From: Methanomethylicus sp964513415
GTDB lineage: Archaea > Thermoproteota > Methanomethylicia > Methanomethylicales > Methanomethylicaceae
Direction of reading: 5' to 3'
Assembly (NCBI GenBank): GCA_964513415.1
Contig: CAZEMX010000121.1
Location: 1 to 5,823, forward strand
Length of the DNA: 5,823 nt
The translations under genes and the position numbers were made by a program. Below, one piece after another: positions 4,834 through 5,823 of the stretch. Each line of letters begins with the position of its first letter. Position 1 is the first letter of the stretch. The notes under the pieces were generated by a model that worked only from the letters and a program-made list of their open reading frames with translations, was not told the DNA's origin and ran no database searches.

Positions 4834-5118
4834 ATGATCACCCTCGTGATCTACGACATCTCAGACGATGCCAGCAGGACCCGGCTCTCCGGGTACCTCA
4901 AGCAGTACGGCCTGCGCAGGGTGCAGTACAGCGGCTTCCGGGGGGAGCTGAACGCGAACGACCGGCATGTCTTGGCCCAGGAGGTGCCGAAGTTCCTCTC
5001 TGCGGAGAAGGATTCTGTATACATCATACCTCTCTGCTCGTCATGCCTGAAGTCCGTATCCATCGCCTCAAAGAAGAGGGCAGAGTTCTACGATGATGAG
5101 CGCGTGAAGATAGTCTGA
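4834..5118 (+). CDS. cas2: CRISPR-associated protein Cas2
   Basis: The 94-residue product has the Cas2 hallmark start MITLVIYDISDDASRTRLSGYL, with the conserved Asp (D9) at the end of the first strand. It continues with LKQYGLRRVQYSGFRGEL, a ferredoxin-like core typical of the family, and VYIIPLCSSC in the third strand. Length is normal. Cas2 dimers hold two Cas1 dimers together to capture and integrate new spacers; the Asp is conserved although nuclease activity is not needed for integration in well-studied systems. The C-x-x-C in LCSSCLK (C63, C66) is a feature of some archaeal Cas2 proteins. Its start follows a TATA box, and it ends 109 bases before csa1, which has a separate promoter. cas1 is not in the window and would be expected beyond csa1. 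Confidence 0.95.
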   Translation: MITLVIYDISDDASRTRLSGYLKQYGLRRVQYSGFRGELNANDRHVLAQEVPKFLSAEKDSVYIIPLCSSCLKSVSIASKKRAEFYDDERVKIV

Positions 5119-5128
5119 CCGCACGCCC

Positions 5129-5150
5129 TCCCCTCCGCCCTCCCCCCCTC
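5129..5150 (+). terminator. Pyrimidine-rich tract after cas2
   Basis: A C/T-rich stretch begins about 10 bases after the cas2 stop, like the tract after the first gene at 475-509. It may terminate the cas2 transcript ahead of the csa1 promoter. No hairpin is evident. Confidence 0.3.
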
Positions 5151-5187
5151 GCCGACACGCCCGCGTGGCCCTTTGCAGATGCAACTG

Positions 5188-5194
5188 TTATTTA
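5188..5194 (+). promoter_or_regulatory. TATA box for csa1
   Basis: TTATTTA has its centre about 37 bases before ATG 5228, the same spacing as for cas2 and the membrane-protein gene. The surrounding 5187-5209 stretch is AT-rich in contrast to both coding flanks. Confidence 0.5.
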
Positions 5195-5227
5195 CCCAAA
5201 ATTACAAATGTTCGACTTGACTGGCCT

Positions 5228-5823
5228 ATGGTCTATTTCCTCAGCGACATGGACCGCAAGGTGCTGCTCAACAAGCTCCTGCCGCTTGCCCGGGAGGTGG
5301 GCGTCTCTACTGAGCTCCGCGGATGGAGCTGGGCGCAGGAGCCGCTGAAGCCCCTCTATGACGCGCCGCTGCCCATGTACCTCGTCTGCTCCAAGTACTG
5401 CCCTACCGGGAGGGACGCCTTCCTCAAGCTGGTGAAGAAGGTCTCCCCGAAGCCGAACTATGCCCTGGGGCAGGGCAAGCTCATACACGGCGCGATAAGC
5501 GACTCGATCCTGGCATTCGTGAACGGGCAGGGCACGCAGTTCGACGCGTGGTGGTCGAGGGTGAGGGCGCCGGAGATACCGATGCTGGACGACCAGATGC
5601 GCCAGTTCGCATCGGCGATTTGGGACTACACCGCCAGCAGCTGCAAGGTCCAGCACGATGGGCTCAGGATGCAGCAGCCATTCGCCTCCCCCCGCGACGT
5701 GATGGCGACCTCGGTGCCATTCCTCGTCGAGCACAAGGTCTCCGGGGAGCTCCTCGGGCTCTCGGGCATACTCAGCCCCGACTGCTACGACTACCTCCGC
5801 AAGATCGTCTTCGACGTCAAGGT
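5228..5823 (+). CDS. csa1: Csa1, Cas4-family CRISPR adaptation nuclease, 3' truncated by the window
   Basis: The frame is open from ATG 5228 to the window end (198 residues). The pattern is that of Csa1 (type I-A Cas4-related proteins, COG4343): LLPLAREVGVSTELRGWSW (17-35), then LKPLYDAPLPMYLVCSKYCPTGRDAFL (40-66), with C54 and C58 expected to help bind an Fe-S cluster. GQGKLIHGAI (81-90) carries the conserved active-site H87, LSGILSPD (178-185) the metal-binding D185, and IVFDVK (193-198) the D-x-K of the PD-(D/E)xK nuclease core, at which the window stops. Further cysteines for the Fe-S cluster should lie downstream. In type I-A loci Csa1 works with Cas1, Cas2 and Cas4 in spacer acquisition, probably in trimming or selecting prespacers. 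ATG 5208 is in another frame and gives no family match, so 5228 is the start. Confidence 0.92.
   Translation, partial: MVYFLSDMDRKVLLNKLLPLAREVGVSTELRGWSWAQEPLKPLYDAPLPMYLVCSKYCPTGRDAFLKLVKKVSPKPNYALGQGKLIHGAISDSILAFVNGQGTQFDAWWSRVRAPEIPMLDDQMRQFASAIWDYTASSCKVQHDGLRMQQPFASPRDVMATSVPFLVEHKVSGELLGLSGILSPDCYDYLRKIVFDVK

Noticed and set aside
4422..5096. Long plus-strand frame spanning the cas6 start, the intergenic region and cas2
   Set aside because: It is a shadow: it runs antisense to cas6 and out of frame through cas2, both of which match known families.

Overview
The window is archaeal. It is G+C-rich in coding regions, uses ATA (Ile) and AGG (Arg) freely, has AT-rich TATA boxes about 29-37 bases before most starts with little or no Shine-Dalgarno sequence, starts some genes with GTG or TTG, and carries a Csa1-type cas gene known mainly from archaeal type I-A CRISPR systems. 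I cannot fix the lineage from the sequence alone.

Left part (1-2304): the 3' end of a gene that may belong to the PaaK/F390-synthetase-like adenylate-forming family; a membrane-anchored surface protein with a perfectly regular Lxxx[Y/H]xx heptad coiled coil and a beta-rich C-terminal domain; and a short, degenerate relative of pyrroline-5-carboxylate reductase (ProC-like). Each of the last two has its own promoter.

Middle (2381-3920): a polytopic membrane protein, then a compact RelB/RelE-like toxin-antitoxin pair. The pair lies between two perfect 135-bp direct repeats (3011-3145 and 3786-3920). The repeat is the last 40 codons plus stop of the membrane-protein gene. Its second copy also supplies, on the opposite strand, the last 11 codons and stop of cas6. 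In the inferred ancestor the membrane gene and cas6 were convergent and overlapped by 25 bp. The toxin-antitoxin DNA entered at this junction together with a duplication that left both genes intact, plus a 49-codon orphan copy of the membrane protein's C-terminus.

Right part (3884-5823): a CRISPR adaptation and processing locus. cas6 (minus strand) and cas2 (plus strand) diverge from a 101-bp region with two TATA boxes. Downstream, with its own promoter, is csa1 (Cas4-family nuclease), cut by the window end at its active-site D-x-K motif. Cas6 would cut precursor crRNA, while Cas2 and Csa1 belong to spacer acquisition. No CRISPR array, effector genes or cas1 lie in the window; they would be expected nearby.

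The most notable structure is the toxin-antitoxin insertion at the edge of the cas locus with its unusually long, gene-preserving duplication.
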